The notes: generated by a model from the letters alone, not told the origin. A stretch of DNA of 64,000 nt from Candidatus Rokuibacteriota bacterium (GCA_003220685.1 QHTE01000060.1:1-64000), one strand, 5' to 3'. Shown: positions 1 to 8,653, numbered from the stretch's first letter. Translations and numbers: made by a program.

Positions 1-188
1 ACGTAGTGCTTCAAGGTCGGCTGGTAGACGATCAGCGGCATGATCCGCGCGTTGTAGAGCTCGCGGTTGGGCTTGATCGAGGTGATCAGCATCCAGTAGA
101 ACGGAAACAGCATGCCGACCAGGAACACCGCCAGCGGCACGTAAAGCCGCAGCACGCGTCCGCCGAGGCCTTTTCCGCCGACCATCAT
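1..188 (-). CDS. ABC transporter permease, MalG/UgpE class, partial at left edge
   Basis: About 62 N-terminal residues are visible; the rest lies outside the window. Two Met codons in a row (188 or 185) begin a short basic tail, then one hydrophobic helix (about residues 15-36) and the sequence LITSIKPNRELYN. A Lys-Pro/Glu stretch of this kind after the first helix is typical of MalG/UgpE-type permeases, which form half of the inner-membrane channel of a sugar or polyol importer. It lies 10 bases after the stop of a MalF-type partner permease and follows a solute-binding protein, so the order is binding protein, permease 1, permease 2. No ATPase is visible; it may lie further left. The family call rests mainly on context. 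Confidence 0.75.
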   Translation of the reverse strand, partial: MMVGGKGLGGRVLRLYVPLAVFLVGMLFPFYWMLITSIKPNRELYNARIMPLIVYQPTLKHY

Positions 189-198
189 AGTCGGGTGA

Positions 199-1131
199 TC
201 ATTCCCGCCGCAGATAGAACGTGAGCCCGACGATGAGGACCGCCAGTACCGGCAGGATCGCCAGCGCCACCGCCGCGCCCATCCCGAGCTGCCCGGCCGA
301 CATGCCGATGTCGAACGACCACGTCGAGAAGACGTGGGTCGCGTTGGCGGGCCCGCCGTGGGTGAGCGCGTAGATGAGCTGGAAGTCACCGAAGGTGAAG
401 ATCACCGAGAACATCGTGACGATGATCAGCACGGGTTTGATGACGGGCAGGGTGACGTACAGGAAGCGCTGGACCCCGGTGGCGCCGTCGATGGCGGCGG
501 CCTCGTAGAGGTCGGACGAGATCGTCTGCAGCCCCGCCAGCAACGTGATGCCGTAGAACGGCATGCCGCGCCAGGTGTTCACGACGATCAGCGAGCCCAT
601 CGCCAGGGTCGAGTTGCCCAGGAACGAGTAGCCGCTGGTGATGATGCCGCCGTGGACCAGCAGCCAGTTCACGACGCTGAAGGTCGGGTCGAGGATCCAC
701 ATCCAGGCGACCGTCGAGAGCGCGGTCGGGACGATGAACGGCAGCAGGAGAGATGCGCGGACCAGGTTTCGGCCGCGGAACGCCTGGTTCATGACCAGTG
801 CCATCCCGAGTCCGCCCGCGAGCTTCAGCACCGTCGTAACCGCGACGTAGACGAGGGTGTTGCGCACGATCTGCCAGAAGATGGAGTCGTGCGCGAGTGT
901 CACGAAGTTGGCGAAGCCGACGAAGGTGCCCGGGCTGGCGACCCGCCGCTCCTCGAGGCTCAGGAAGATGCCGTAGAAGAAGGGGTAGGCCACGAACGCG
1001 AGCAGGAAGAGGACGCCGGGGCCCAGCATGAGCCACCCGAAGACCCCTTCCCGCTCGAGGACCGTGCGCAGCGTGAGCCGCCGGCCGGCGAGGGGAGCGG
1101 GGCGCGCGAGCGTCGCCGGCCCGACGGCCAT
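199..1131 (-). CDS. ABC transporter permease, MalF/UgpA class
   Basis: Inner-membrane permease of a carbohydrate-type ABC importer, 310 aa, the usual length. After a basic N-terminus the first membrane helix lies at about residues 31-55, with five more helices to the end (last about 285-306). The EAA loop that contacts the ATPase is clear near residue 210 as EAAAIDGATGVQRFLYVTLP. The start is the ATG at 1131, 3 bases after the stop of the binding-protein gene, so the two are translationally linked. The substrate cannot be read from the sequence; MalF/UgpA relatives move sugars, glycerol phosphate or polyols. Confidence 0.9.
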   Translation of the reverse strand: MAVGPATLARPAPLAGRRLTLRTVLEREGVFGWLMLGPGVLFLLAFVAYPFFYGIFLSLEERRVASPGTFVGFANFVTLAHDSIFWQIVRNTLVYVAVTTVLKLAGGLGMALVMNQAFRGRNLVRASLLLPFIVPTALSTVAWMWILDPTFSVVNWLLVHGGIITSGYSFLGNSTLAMGSLIVVNTWRGMPFYGITLLAGLQTISSDLYEAAAIDGATGVQRFLYVTLPVIKPVLIIVTMFSVIFTFGDFQLIYALTHGGPANATHVFSTWSFDIGMSAGQLGMGAAVALAILPVLAVLIVGLTFYLRRE

Positions 1132-1134
1132 CGG

Positions 1135-2409
1135 CTACTGCGCTTTGTAGATCTGCTTCAGCTGCGCCGCCGCCGTCGCGATGACGTCCTTCGTCGAATC
1201 GCCGCGGCACGCCTTGGCGAACATGTCGACGAGGACGTATTTCGCAACGCTCTCGGACATCGCGTGACTCGGCGGCCCGGGCCACCCGTGCAGGTGCGTC
1301 GTCTTGAGCGACTCCTTGTAGGGCAGGTAGCGCGGCTCCGGATTCCACATCGGGTGGTTCTCGTAGGCGGCGAGGAACGGTGCGTAGTACGCCTCACCGG
1401 CGGCGAGCCAGCGGAAGAGCTGCTTGTCGTCGTACAGCCACCGCAGAAACGCCTTGGCCGCCGCCTGGTCGGGCGCGTGGGTCATGAGCGCGTGCGAGGC
1501 CGCCTGCATGATGTGAAAGCGCCCCTTGGGCCCTTGCGGATTGAGCGCGTGATCGGTGACCTTCGCGATCTCGGGGAAGTCCCGCTTGGCCACGACCAGG
1601 ATGGACGACGCGTTGTTGGTGCACGAGATCTGCTCCCCGAGGAACGCCTTGTTGTTGTTCACGTCGGTCCAGGCCAGCACGTCCTCCAGCATCGTCTCCC
1701 TGTAGAAGCGCCGGCAGAAGTCGACCGCCTTGGCCGTCTCGTCGGAGTCGATCAGCACCGTCTTGCCGTCGCGATCCACCTCGCGGCCGCCGTAGGACCA
1801 CAGCAGCGGGTAGAGCCAGCCGTGGTTGTCGCCGAAGCCGTGACCGAGCTCGAAGCCGAACGGATGCCCCTTCTTCTTGAGCAGGCGTCCGGCGGCCAGC
1901 AGGTCCTCCCAGTTGTCGGGGAACTTGGTGACCCCGACCTCCTTGAACCAGTCGGTGCGGTACACCTCGAGCTGGCCGATGTTGCCCCAGGGCAGGGCCT
2001 TCCACTTCTTGTTCACGACCACGGCGGGGAAGACGTTGTCGTGCCAGGGGCCGATCTTCTTGCCGATCTCGGCGGCGACGTCACTGAGGTCGACGAGGCT
2101 CTGGTCGAACAGCCAGGGCCAGTTGACGCCGGTGCCGACGATCTCGGGGCCCGACTTGGTCTCGGCGATGGTCGTGAGCCGGGTGAGCATCCCTCCCACG
2201 CTCACCGCGTCGTAGTTGACCTTGATCCCCGTGAGCTTCTCGTACTCGGGGGCCAGCGTGTTGGCGAAGTAGTCGTCGAAAGGCTTGATGAACGAGCTCT
2301 CGCGGACGACGGTCATCGCCTTGGGCGCGGCGCTCGCGCGTCGTGGGCCGAGTGTCGCGCCCGCGACGGCGCCGGCGGTCAGGGTCAGGAATTCCCGACG
2401 GGTCTTCAT
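1135..2409 (-). CDS. Extracellular solute-binding protein, family 1, Tat-exported
   Basis: Periplasmic ligand-binding component of the ABC importer encoded downstream, 424 aa. The N-terminus holds a twin-arginine signal: TRREFLTL, a hydrophobic Ala/Gly stretch and a likely cleavage site near residue 27 (RASA). The mature part has the layout of family-1 sugar-binding proteins, including an early YEKLTGIKVNYD motif and a late WLYDDKQL segment. Tat export suggests it folds before secretion. The ATG at 2409 is preceded by a strong GGAGGA ribosome site. A TTGACA-type promoter (2460-2489) lies about 50 bases upstream. The ligand is unknown. Confidence 0.88.
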   Translation of the reverse strand: MKTRREFLTLTAGAVAGATLGPRRASAAPKAMTVVRESSFIKPFDDYFANTLAPEYEKLTGIKVNYDAVSVGGMLTRLTTIAETKSGPEIVGTGVNWPWLFDQSLVDLSDVAAEIGKKIGPWHDNVFPAVVVNKKWKALPWGNIGQLEVYRTDWFKEVGVTKFPDNWEDLLAAGRLLKKKGHPFGFELGHGFGDNHGWLYPLLWSYGGREVDRDGKTVLIDSDETAKAVDFCRRFYRETMLEDVLAWTDVNNNKAFLGEQISCTNNASSILVVAKRDFPEIAKVTDHALNPQGPKGRFHIMQAASHALMTHAPDQAAAKAFLRWLYDDKQLFRWLAAGEAYYAPFLAAYENHPMWNPEPRYLPYKESLKTTHLHGWPGPPSHAMSESVAKYVLVDMFAKACRGDSTKDVIATAAAQLKQIYKAQ

Positions 2410-2459
2410 GAGGTCCTCCCGGGGTCCCTGGGCAGTGCCCTGTTCGACGTGATCCCGGG

Positions 2460-2489
2460 ACAGTAGGCGCGCGGATGCGCGCCTGTCAA
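2460..2489 (-). promoter_or_regulatory. Putative sigma-70 promoter with a dyad in its spacer
   Basis: On the minus strand TTGACA (2489-2484) and TACTGT (2465-2460) are separated by 18 bases, upstream of the binding-protein gene. The spacer plus the flanking base of each element is a perfect inverted repeat, AGGCGCGC-N4-GCGCGCCT (2465-2484). The dyad may be an operator, as in MerR-type promoters, or the terminator hairpin of the upstream gene; there is no T tract. Confidence 0.45.
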
Positions 2490-2505
2490 GCGAGCGGCGG
2501 CGGGG

Positions 2506-3415
2506 CTACTTGACCTCTCTGGCCGCCTGCCTGGCCCGCTCGCGCTCCGCGCGCTCCCCGGCCAGCATCTGCTCTCGGGGTAGCGCGCGAGTCCCGCGTT
2601 GAGCTCGGCCTTGAGCTGGGGGCTGTCCTTGCGGATCATCCAGGCGATCGCCGCGCCGGTACGGACCGCGACGTCGGGACGCGGGGTGATCTTCGTGAAG
2701 ATCTGCTTCCAGAACGCGGCGATGTAATCGTCGGCGATCGTCACCTTGACGAGGCCGGCGTTGACCATCTCGAGAATGTCCTCGGTCTCGAGGGTCTCGG
2801 GCGCCAGCCTGATCTTCACCTTCGGTTTGCCGCCCCGGGCCAGGCTCGCGTTGAGCCTCTCGAGGCTCTCGTGAAAGCTCGACGACCCGCGGACGTAGAC
2901 TTCCTGCCCGGCCAGGTCCTCCACCCCGCCGAGCGTCGGAGCCCCCGGCCCGGTGACCACGATCTCCGAGACGTCCTGCATTGCGGGATCGGCGAAGTCC
3001 ACGAGCTTCGCGCGCTCTTGTGTGACCGTCAGATTGCCCATGGCGACGTCCCCGCGCCCCTCCCGGAGAGCCGACATGAATTCGTTCTGGGCCATGGGGA
3101 TGATCGCGACGTGCACCCTGACGTTCCCGGTCTTGAGCCGTCGGTTGAGGTCCCGCTCGAAGATCTCGCCGATCTCGTAGATCAGGCCGCGCTGGACCCC
3201 TCGGTCGACGAAGTAGAAGGTCTTCGAGTACGGAGCCAGGATCCGGATGAGGCGTCGCGTGATCATGCCGTCGAGATCGCCGGTGAACTGCGTGTCGAGG
3301 CTCGGCAGCGCGAAGGCGGGCTGGGCCGGCGCTGGCTTCGCGGGAGCCTGGGCGTATGCGGCGGTGGCAATCAGGCAAAGGGCCGCCGCGGCGCGAATGT
3401 CGCGACGCGGTTCAT
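2506..3415 (-). pseudogene. Family-3 solute-binding (MltF-like) protein, two frameshifts
   Basis: The central frame encodes a periplasmic SBP_bac_3 domain of the kind in MltF and amino-acid-binding proteins. Visible landmarks are RILAPYSKTFYFVDRG, the middle GRGDVAMGNLTVTQER and VDFADPA. Neither end is in that frame. The best start is ATG 3415, after GGAGG, giving MNRVATFA; the signal peptide core (LCLIATAAYAQ) continues in another frame, so one base seems missing near 3385-3400. Near 2575 the frame is lost again after LARYP; restoring one C in a CCCC run gives PREQMLAGERAERERARQ and a stop at 2506. Both breaks look like single missing bases, so sequencing error is as likely as real decay. 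Confidence 0.7.
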
Positions 3416-3491
3416 AGACGACCTCCAGGAACCAGAGTAATGAATGGGCGGACGGGATCGAAATTCCGCGTTCGCCGCCGCCCCGACGTCC

Positions 3492-3520
3492 TTGACACTC
3501 GTGGGCCGGCCGCGTATCAC
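3492..3520 (+). promoter_or_regulatory. Sigma-70-type promoter for the PEP-mutase-family gene
   Basis: A perfect TTGACA (3492-3497) and TATCAC (3515-3520) are separated by exactly 17 bases. The predicted transcription start near 3527 leaves a leader of about 35 bases before the ATG at 3563, which has GGGGAGG just upstream. This is among the best housekeeping-type promoters in the window. Confidence 0.65.
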
Positions 3521-3562
3521 CCTATCGGATCGGCCCTTTCGGGCCCAAGGGGAGGACACACG

Positions 3563-4498
3563 ATGCGCGCGACCTCGCGGCTCCGGCAGCTCTTGCAATC
3601 CGGTAAGACGCTCTTCGTTCCCGGCTGCTACAACGCGCTCAGCGCCCGGATCCTCGCCGACGTCGGCTTCCCGGCCGTCTACATGACCGGCTACGGCACC
3701 TCGCTCTCGCTGCTCGGAATGCCCGACGCCGGGCTGGCGACGATGTCCGAGATGCACCTGAACGCGCGCTACATCGCCAACGCGGTGCCGGTGCCCGTCA
3801 TCGCCGACGCCGACAACGGTTACGGCAACGCGATCAACGTGATGCGCACGGTGCGCGAGTACATCGGCACCGGCGTCGCCGGCATCCACATCGAGGACCA
3901 GGTGATCCCCAAGCGGTGCGGCCACGTGGCCGGCCGGCGCGTGATCCCGATCGAGGAAGCGGTGGGCAAGTACCGCGCGGCGGACGCGGTGCGGCGCGAG
4001 CTCGACCCGGATTTCGTCCTCGTCGCCCGCACCGACGCTCGCGGCGCCAGCGGCGGCTCGCTCGACGAGGCGATCCGCCGCGCCAACGCCTACCTGGAAG
4101 CCGGGGCCGACCTCGCCTTCGTCGAGGGGCCGACGAGCGTCGAGGAAGTGCGCCGCGTGTGTCGCGAGGTGAAGGGCCCGGTCTTCTACAACCAGACCGG
4201 CGTGTCGCCGCGGTTCAGCCTCGCCCAGATGCAGGAGCTCGGGATCGCCGTGACGATCGTCCCCGGCGCGACCTTCCGCGCAACCATCGAGGCGGTCTAC
4301 GATCTGGCGGTGGCGCTTCGCGACGAAGGGCCGCTGGCCGAGGAGCGTTTCGCCGAGCGCTTCAAGCGCCATCCGCTGGGCGACGTGCACACCTTCGCCG
4401 GCTTCGATCGCATCCGCGAGTGGGAGGCGCAGTACCTGCCGCCCGACGAGGCGGAGAAGTACGCCGATTCGGTCGGCCATCAGCCGACGCGCAGGTGA
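3563..4498 (+). CDS. Isocitrate lyase/PEP mutase superfamily enzyme
   Basis: A 311-aa alpha/beta-barrel enzyme of the PEP mutase/methylisocitrate lyase group, which makes or breaks C-C or P-C bonds next to a carboxylate using Mg2+. Diagnostic motifs are PGCYNALSA near the N-terminus, DADNGYGN (metal-binding region), HIEDQ and KRCGH, the loop carrying the catalytic Cys of lyases. ARTDAR follows in its usual place. Possible activities include methylisocitrate or dimethylmalate lyase and oxaloacetate decarboxylase. ATG 3563 is chosen because GGGGAGG precedes it and the promoter lies just upstream; the longer open frame before it is not coding-like. The downstream peptidase starts inside its stop codon. 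Confidence 0.85.
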   Translation: MRATSRLRQLLQSGKTLFVPGCYNALSARILADVGFPAVYMTGYGTSLSLLGMPDAGLATMSEMHLNARYIANAVPVPVIADADNGYGNAINVMRTVREYIGTGVAGIHIEDQVIPKRCGHVAGRRVIPIEEAVGKYRAADAVRRELDPDFVLVARTDARGASGGSLDEAIRRANAYLEAGADLAFVEGPTSVEEVRRVCREVKGPVFYNQTGVSPRFSLAQMQELGIAVTIVPGATFRATIEAVYDLAVALRDEGPLAEERFAERFKRHPLGDVHTFAGFDRIREWEAQYLPPDEAEKYADSVGHQPTRR

Positions 4499-5202
4499 GC
4501 GCGTCGCCGGTGCGCAAGCAGATCGTCGCGATGGGCGGCGGCAGCTTCAGCGTCGAGCCCGAGGGCTCGGCGCTCGACGCCTACGTCCTCGGGCTCACCG
4601 GCAAGCCGCGCCCGAAGATCTGCTTCGTCCCCACGGCGAGCGGCGACTCGCCGGAGTACACGACGAAGTTCTACGACGCGTTCGCCCGGCGGGCGGAGGC
4701 GACGCACCTCCATCTCTTCGGACGCCCGCGCACGGACATCGCCGGCTTGCTCGCGAGCCAGGACATCATCTACGTCGGCGGCGGAAACACCGCGAACATG
4801 CTCGCGGTGTGGCGCGTGCACGGCGTTGACCGGATGATGCGCGACGCGTGGGAGCGCGGCGTGATCCTGACCGGCGTCAGCGCCGGGATGATCTGCTGGT
4901 TCGAGTGCGGAGTGACCGATTCGTTCGGACCGCTGGCCGCGCTGCGCGACGGCCTCGGCTTACTGTCGGGGAGCGGGTGCCCGCACTACGACGGCGAGAA
5001 AGACCGGCGGCCGACCTATCAGCGGCTCGTTCGCGGCGGCTTCCCGGCCGGCTACGCGGCGGACGACGGCGCCGCGCTGCACTTCGTCGGCGCCGACCTC
5101 GTGGCCTGTGTGGCCTCGCGGCCGACGGCCGGCGGCTATCGCGTCCGCGCCGAGAGCGAGGCAGTCACCGAGACTCCGCTCTCGGTCCGGCTCCTCGACT
5201 GA
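4495..5202 (+). CDS. Peptidase S51 family (dipeptidase E-like)
   Basis: A 235-aa cytosolic serine peptidase of the S51 family, which removes Asp-X dipeptides (peptidase E) or acts on cyanophycin. The nucleophile elbow is visible as GVSAGMICWFE, preceded by YVGGGNTANML, the conserved Gly-rich strand. The N-terminal MGGGSFS is also typical. The GTG at 4495 overlaps the previous stop (GTGA), indicating translational coupling; GTG 4510 or ATG 4531 are alternatives. The length matches the family. The link with the upstream lyase is positional only. Confidence 0.85.
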   Translation: MSASPVRKQIVAMGGGSFSVEPEGSALDAYVLGLTGKPRPKICFVPTASGDSPEYTTKFYDAFARRAEATHLHLFGRPRTDIAGLLASQDIIYVGGGNTANMLAVWRVHGVDRMMRDAWERGVILTGVSAGMICWFECGVTDSFGPLAALRDGLGLLSGSGCPHYDGEKDRRPTYQRLVRGGFPAGYAADDGAALHFVGADLVACVASRPTAGGYRVRAESEAVTETPLSVRLLD

Positions 5203-5354
5203 AACGCGCGCAACTGGATCACGGCGCGGCTGCGACCGCCCTGGCGCGGGTGGTTGGGCAGGCTCTCGCCGAAGTAATCGATGATCCGGTCGATGCGCCG
5301 CGCCGAATCTCGCTTGAAGGGCGTGAACCGATCGAGCACGACCCTGGTGTTCAT
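5136..5354 (-). CDS. Possible small protein coupled to the thioredoxin-fold gene
   Basis: A 72-codon open frame whose ATG overlaps the stop of the upstream thioredoxin-fold gene as ATGA, the spacing seen in real gene pairs here. It starts MNTRVVLDRFTPFK and is basic, with no membrane segment or recognised domain. Its 3' 67 bases overlap the end of the convergent S51 peptidase gene, and its last third is low-complexity. It may be a real short gene or chance. The stretch 5203-5350 otherwise holds nothing I can recognise. Confidence 0.25.
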   Translation of the reverse strand: MNTRVVLDRFTPFKRDSARRIDRIIDYFGESLPNHPRQGGRSRAVIQLRAFQSRSRTESGVSVTASLSARTR

Positions 5355-5824
5355 GCTCCGTGAGCACACTCAACTTCGATGCCACCGCCGACCGCTGCGT
5401 TGACGGGGACTTCGCAGAGCGGTCGCGCCGGCTCGCGTTTCCAAACGGAACACGGCGTTTCTCGACGAAACGGTGAGCGCGGATCGCGTGGCGCTCGGGT
5501 CTCCAGCAGGTTCTCGAGCACGCTCCGGGTCGCGGTGCCGATGACCCGATCCACGACCACGCCGTCCTTGAGCAGCAGGACCGTGGGCGTCTGGGTGACA
5601 GAGTAGCGGGTGGCGAGCGCGGGCCGCGCGTCGGCGTCGATGTCGGTCACGTGGACCCGACCCGCCGAGGCCTGCGCCAGGACCGTCACGATCGCCGCGA
5701 CACGGTCGCCGGCGTCTGAGCCGGGGGCACGGAAGAGCGCCATGACCAGGCCGGGCCGGGGAGACAGCGCTTCATCCAGGGCGCCCGGCGTCAATCCGCG
5801 GAGCGTCGCTACCGAATTTTTCAT
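5351..5824 (-). CDS. Thioredoxin-fold protein without the CxxC motif
   Basis: A 157-aa protein with the order of a thioredoxin domain: VMALFRAPGSD in place of the usual WCGPC strand, then a second half ending in the cis-Pro segment SVTQTPTVLLLKDGVVVDRVIG (about residues 77-98). The two active-site Cys are absent (APGSDAGD), so it cannot be a normal disulfide oxidoreductase; a binding or chaperone-like role is possible. The start is ATG 5824, since residues before it in the open frame are low-complexity. The C-terminal 50 residues after the fold have no recognisable features. It has no signal peptide, so it is probably cytosolic. Confidence 0.6.
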   Translation of the reverse strand: MKNSVATLRGLTPGALDEALSPRPGLVMALFRAPGSDAGDRVAAIVTVLAQASAGRVHVTDIDADARPALATRYSVTQTPTVLLLKDGVVVDRVIGTATRSVLENLLETRAPRDPRSPFRRETPCSVWKREPARPLCEVPVNAAVGGGIEVECAHGA

Positions 5825-5933
5825 ATTGTTTGGACGCGCGCGGCGCGCCGTCGGATTCCGGGGAAGCGGGCCGATCAACCGCCGGGTCGAATTGCTCGGC
5901 GACAGGCGGACGTCGGGTGCCCGTCCGCTCCGA

Positions 5934-6866
5934 TCAGCCCGCGCCGATGTGCGCCGCCATCCGGTCGCGCATCGCCGCGTCGGGCAGCCTGCCGGCCGCC
6001 GCCCTGAGATTGTCGACGAGGTGCTGGGGACGGCTCGTCCCGGGGATGGCGCACGTCACCGCCGGGTCGGCCAGGATCCACTTCAGGAAGAACTGCGCCC
6101 AGCTCTCGCAGTCGAACTCGGCGGCCCACGACGGCACGGCCTGAGCGCGCACGCGCTGGAAGAGCCCGCCCTCGGCGAACGGGCGGTTGGCGAGAACGGC
6201 GACCCCGCGGTCGCGGGCCAGGGGCAGGATGCGGCGCTCGGCCTCGCGCTCGCCGAGCGAGTAATTCACCTGCACGAAATCGAGCGTCTCGGCGCGCAGC
6301 ACGCGCTCGAGCTCGTCGTATGCGCTCGACGTGTAATGCGTGACGCCGAGATAGCGAATGCGGCCGGCCGCCTTCCACTCTCTGAGCGTCTTGAGGTGCG
6401 CGCGCCAGTCGAGCAGATTGTGGATCTGGATCAGGTCGAGCCGCCGGGCGCGCAGCCGCTTGAGCGACTGCTCCATCTGTGCCACGCCGGCGTCACGTCC
6501 GCTCGTCCAGACCTTCGTGGCGAGGAACAGCGTGTCGGTGATCGCCAGCTCGGCGGCCAGATCGCCGACGACCGACTCGGCCGCGCCGTACATCGGCGAC
6601 GAATCGACCACGCGTCCGCCGAGCTCGACCAGGTTCTTGAGCACGTCCCTCAGCGGCGCCCGCTCGGCCTGCGCGCCGCCGACGTCGAACACGCGCCACG
6701 TCCCCAACCCCACCACCGGAATCGTCTCGCCGCTCGCGGGAATAGGACGGCTCAGCATCTGGGGCGCGGCGCCGGCTCCAGCCGGAAGCGCGGCGGCAGC
6801 GGCCATCAGCCGTAGCACCCCACGCCGCGTGATCTGTCCGGCAGGGCTCTCATCTCTCCCTCTCAT
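5934..6866 (-). CDS. Aldo/keto reductase with Tat-type signal
   Basis: A 310-aa NAD(P)H-dependent aldo/keto reductase. The catalytic tetrad can be read: Asp and Tyr in VVDSSPMYG, Lys in LATKVWT and His in LIQIHN; the C-terminal AIPGTSRPQHLVDNL is the usual cofactor-binding end. The N-terminus carries ITRRGVLRLMAAAAALPAGA, a twin-arginine signal, so the protein is probably exported folded or membrane-anchored, which is uncommon in this family. The start at 6866 puts the RR pair about 13 residues in; the in-frame ATG at 6938 would give an implausibly basic extension. The substrate is unknown. Confidence 0.85.
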   Translation of the reverse strand: MRGRDESPAGQITRRGVLRLMAAAAALPAGAGAAPQMLSRPIPASGETIPVVGLGTWRVFDVGGAQAERAPLRDVLKNLVELGGRVVDSSPMYGAAESVVGDLAAELAITDTLFLATKVWTSGRDAGVAQMEQSLKRLRARRLDLIQIHNLLDWRAHLKTLREWKAAGRIRYLGVTHYTSSAYDELERVLRAETLDFVQVNYSLGEREAERRILPLARDRGVAVLANRPFAEGGLFQRVRAQAVPSWAAEFDCESWAQFFLKWILADPAVTCAIPGTSRPQHLVDNLRAAAGRLPDAAMRDRMAAHIGAG

Positions 6867-6953
6867 ACCACGGACATACCACGACCGCCGAATCGGCAGC
6901 CGACGGGAACGTTCACGCGTCCGACTTCGTCTGAACAACCGAGGAGGTACCCA

Positions 6954-7301
6954 ATGAAGAAGCTAATTGCGGCCCTCGCGATGGTCGTCCTGGCAGCGTC
7001 TCCGGTATTTTCCACACCGATCGGTCACGACGGTTTCCATGGCGCGCCCCATTTCCCAGGCGGCCACCCCGGCCCGTTCGAGCACCACGGCGCGGATGGG
7101 CATCGCGAATTCCACCGAGACGTACACGGTCGTGTCTTCATCGGTGTCGGTCCGTGGTTCTACTGGGCCGCGCCGCCGGCTTACGCGTACGCGCCGCCGC
7201 CACCGACCTACTGGTATTACTGCCCGAGCGCCGGAGCCTATTACCCGTACGTGGCGAGCTGCCCGGAGCCCTGGGTTCCAGTGCCCACCGCGACGCAATA
7301 G
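6954..7301 (+). CDS. Small secreted His/Pro/Tyr-rich protein
   Basis: A 115-aa protein with a clear Sec signal peptide (residues 1-20, KKLIAALAMVVLAASPVFS), a His/Gly-rich middle with many FHG, GGH and HHG clusters, and a Tyr/Pro-rich tail. The tail contains YYCPSAGAYYPYVASCPEPW, a pattern I associate with small envelope proteins of Gram-negative bacteria. The His-rich part might bind metal. A strong GAGGAGGT site precedes ATG 6954. It is a single gene, convergent with the NtrC-type regulator only 5 bases after its stop. Function unknown. Confidence 0.75.
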   Translation: MKKLIAALAMVVLAASPVFSTPIGHDGFHGAPHFPGGHPGPFEHHGADGHREFHRDVHGRVFIGVGPWFYWAAPPAYAYAPPPPTYWYYCPSAGAYYPYVASCPEPWVPVPTATQ

Positions 7302-7306
7302 CAGGG

Positions 7307-8653
7307 CTAGCGATCGATCCCGTATTCTTTGAGCTTCCGCCAGAGCGTCGTGCGCCCGATCCCGAGCGCCTCGGCCGCGCTCGAGTGATTGCGCCCGAAG
7401 CGCTCCAGCGTCTGAAGAATGTGCACGCGCTCGGCCTCGGCGAGCGTGGTTTGCCGCGGCAGCTGGGGCGAGGGGCCGAGCTGGAGACCAGCCGAGACGT
7501 GCGGCGGCAGATCGTCGGGCTCGATGGTATCGCGGCGGGCCAGGATTGCGGCGCGCTCGATCGCGTTCTCGAGCTCGCGCACGTTGCCCGGCCAGGGGTA
7601 GCGGAGCAGCCGCTCGACGGTCTCGGGCGAGAGGCGCAGCTCGCGGCCGAGCTTACCGCCGGACCGGGCCAGGAAATGCTCGGCGAGCGCCGGAATGTCC
7701 TCGCGACGATCGCGCAGCGGGGGCAGCACGACCTGGATGACGTTCAGCCGGTAGAAGAGGTCCTCGCGAAAGCTGCCCTGCGCGAGCAACGCCGACAGGT
7801 CGCCGTGGGTGGCCGCGATCACGCGCACGTCGATGGTCGTCGACTGCGTCGCGCCGAGCCGGCGCACCTCGCCGCTCTGGAGCGCGCGCAGGAGCTTCAC
7901 CTGGAGCGCGGCGGGCATCTCGGCGATCTCGTCCAGGAACAAGGTGCCGCCGTCGGCTTCCTCGAAGAGACCGAGCTTGGAGACCGCGGCGCCGGTGAAG
8001 GCGCCTCGCATGTAGCCGAACAGCTCGGACTCGAGCAAGGTCTCGGGCACCGCGCCGCAGTTCACCGCCACGAACGGACGCGCCGCGCGCGGGCTCGCGT
8101 GGTGCACGGCCTTGGCGATGACTTCCTTGCCGGTGCCGGACTCGCCCTGGACGAGCAAGGTCGCGTCCGTCGGCGCCACGCGCTCGACGAGGTCCAGCAC
8201 GTCCTGCATCGCCGACGACTGGGCGATCAGCCCGGGCAGGCCGTAACGCTCGCGCAGCTGGGCGCGGAGGTTCTCGTTCTCGCGGCGGAGCGCGCGGCCG
8301 GCCAGCGCCTTGTCGATGCGGTGATAGAGCTCGTCGGGCTCCTGCCCCTTCTCGAAGTAGTCGAGGGCCCCGAGGCGGATCGCCTCCTTGGCCGACTTCC
8401 ACTCGGCGTACGCGGTCAAGAGGATCACCTCGGTCGCCGGCGCGTGGGCCTTGGCCGCCCGCAGCACGTCGAGCCCGTCGCCGTCGGGCATGCGCAGATC
8501 GGTCACGACGAGATCGAACACCTCGTCCGAGAGCCGCGCCGTCGCGGAGGCGAGGCCGTCGGCCTCGAGGACGCGGTGGCCGCGCTTGCGGAGCAGGAGG
8601 GCCAGGGTGCTTCGCGCCGACGGCTCGTCGTCCACCACCAGCAGATGGGCCAT
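7307..8653 (-). CDS. Sigma-54-dependent response regulator, NtrC family
   Basis: A 448-aa enhancer-binding activator with three domains. The receiver (about 1-120) has VVDDEPS, the phospho-acceptor in TDLRMPDGDG and LTAYAEWKSAK. The AAA+ domain (about 140-370) has Walker A GESGTGKE, the sigma-54 contact loop GAFTGA and Walker B TLFLDEIAEMP. A Fis-type helix-turn-helix closes the C-terminus (NHSSAAEALGIGRTTLWRKL). GAFTGA shows it can open sigma-54 promoters. Its gene lies 1 base after the stop of the partner kinase. Dyads and -24/-12 promoters at 10.0-10.7 kb are the obvious candidate targets, including its own operon. Confidence 0.95.
   Translation of the reverse strand: MAHLLVVDDEPSARSTLALLLRKRGHRVLEADGLASATARLSDEVFDLVVTDLRMPDGDGLDVLRAAKAHAPATEVILLTAYAEWKSAKEAIRLGALDYFEKGQEPDELYHRIDKALAGRALRRENENLRAQLRERYGLPGLIAQSSAMQDVLDLVERVAPTDATLLVQGESGTGKEVIAKAVHHASPRAARPFVAVNCGAVPETLLESELFGYMRGAFTGAAVSKLGLFEEADGGTLFLDEIAEMPAALQVKLLRALQSGEVRRLGATQSTTIDVRVIAATHGDLSALLAQGSFREDLFYRLNVIQVVLPPLRDRREDIPALAEHFLARSGGKLGRELRLSPETVERLLRYPWPGNVRELENAIERAAILARRDTIEPDDLPPHVSAGLQLGPSPQLPRQTTLAEAERVHILQTLERFGRNHSSAAEALGIGRTTLWRKLKEYGIDR

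Noticed and set aside
334-2466. 710-codon plus-strand open frame
   Set aside because: Antisense shadow of the ABC permease and binding-protein genes, which have clear signal, membrane and EAA motifs.
6905-6918. GG-N10-GC match before the His-rich secreted gene
   Set aside because: The -24 side (CGGGAAC) lacks TGGCA and no dyad is nearby; such spacing alone is common in this GC content.
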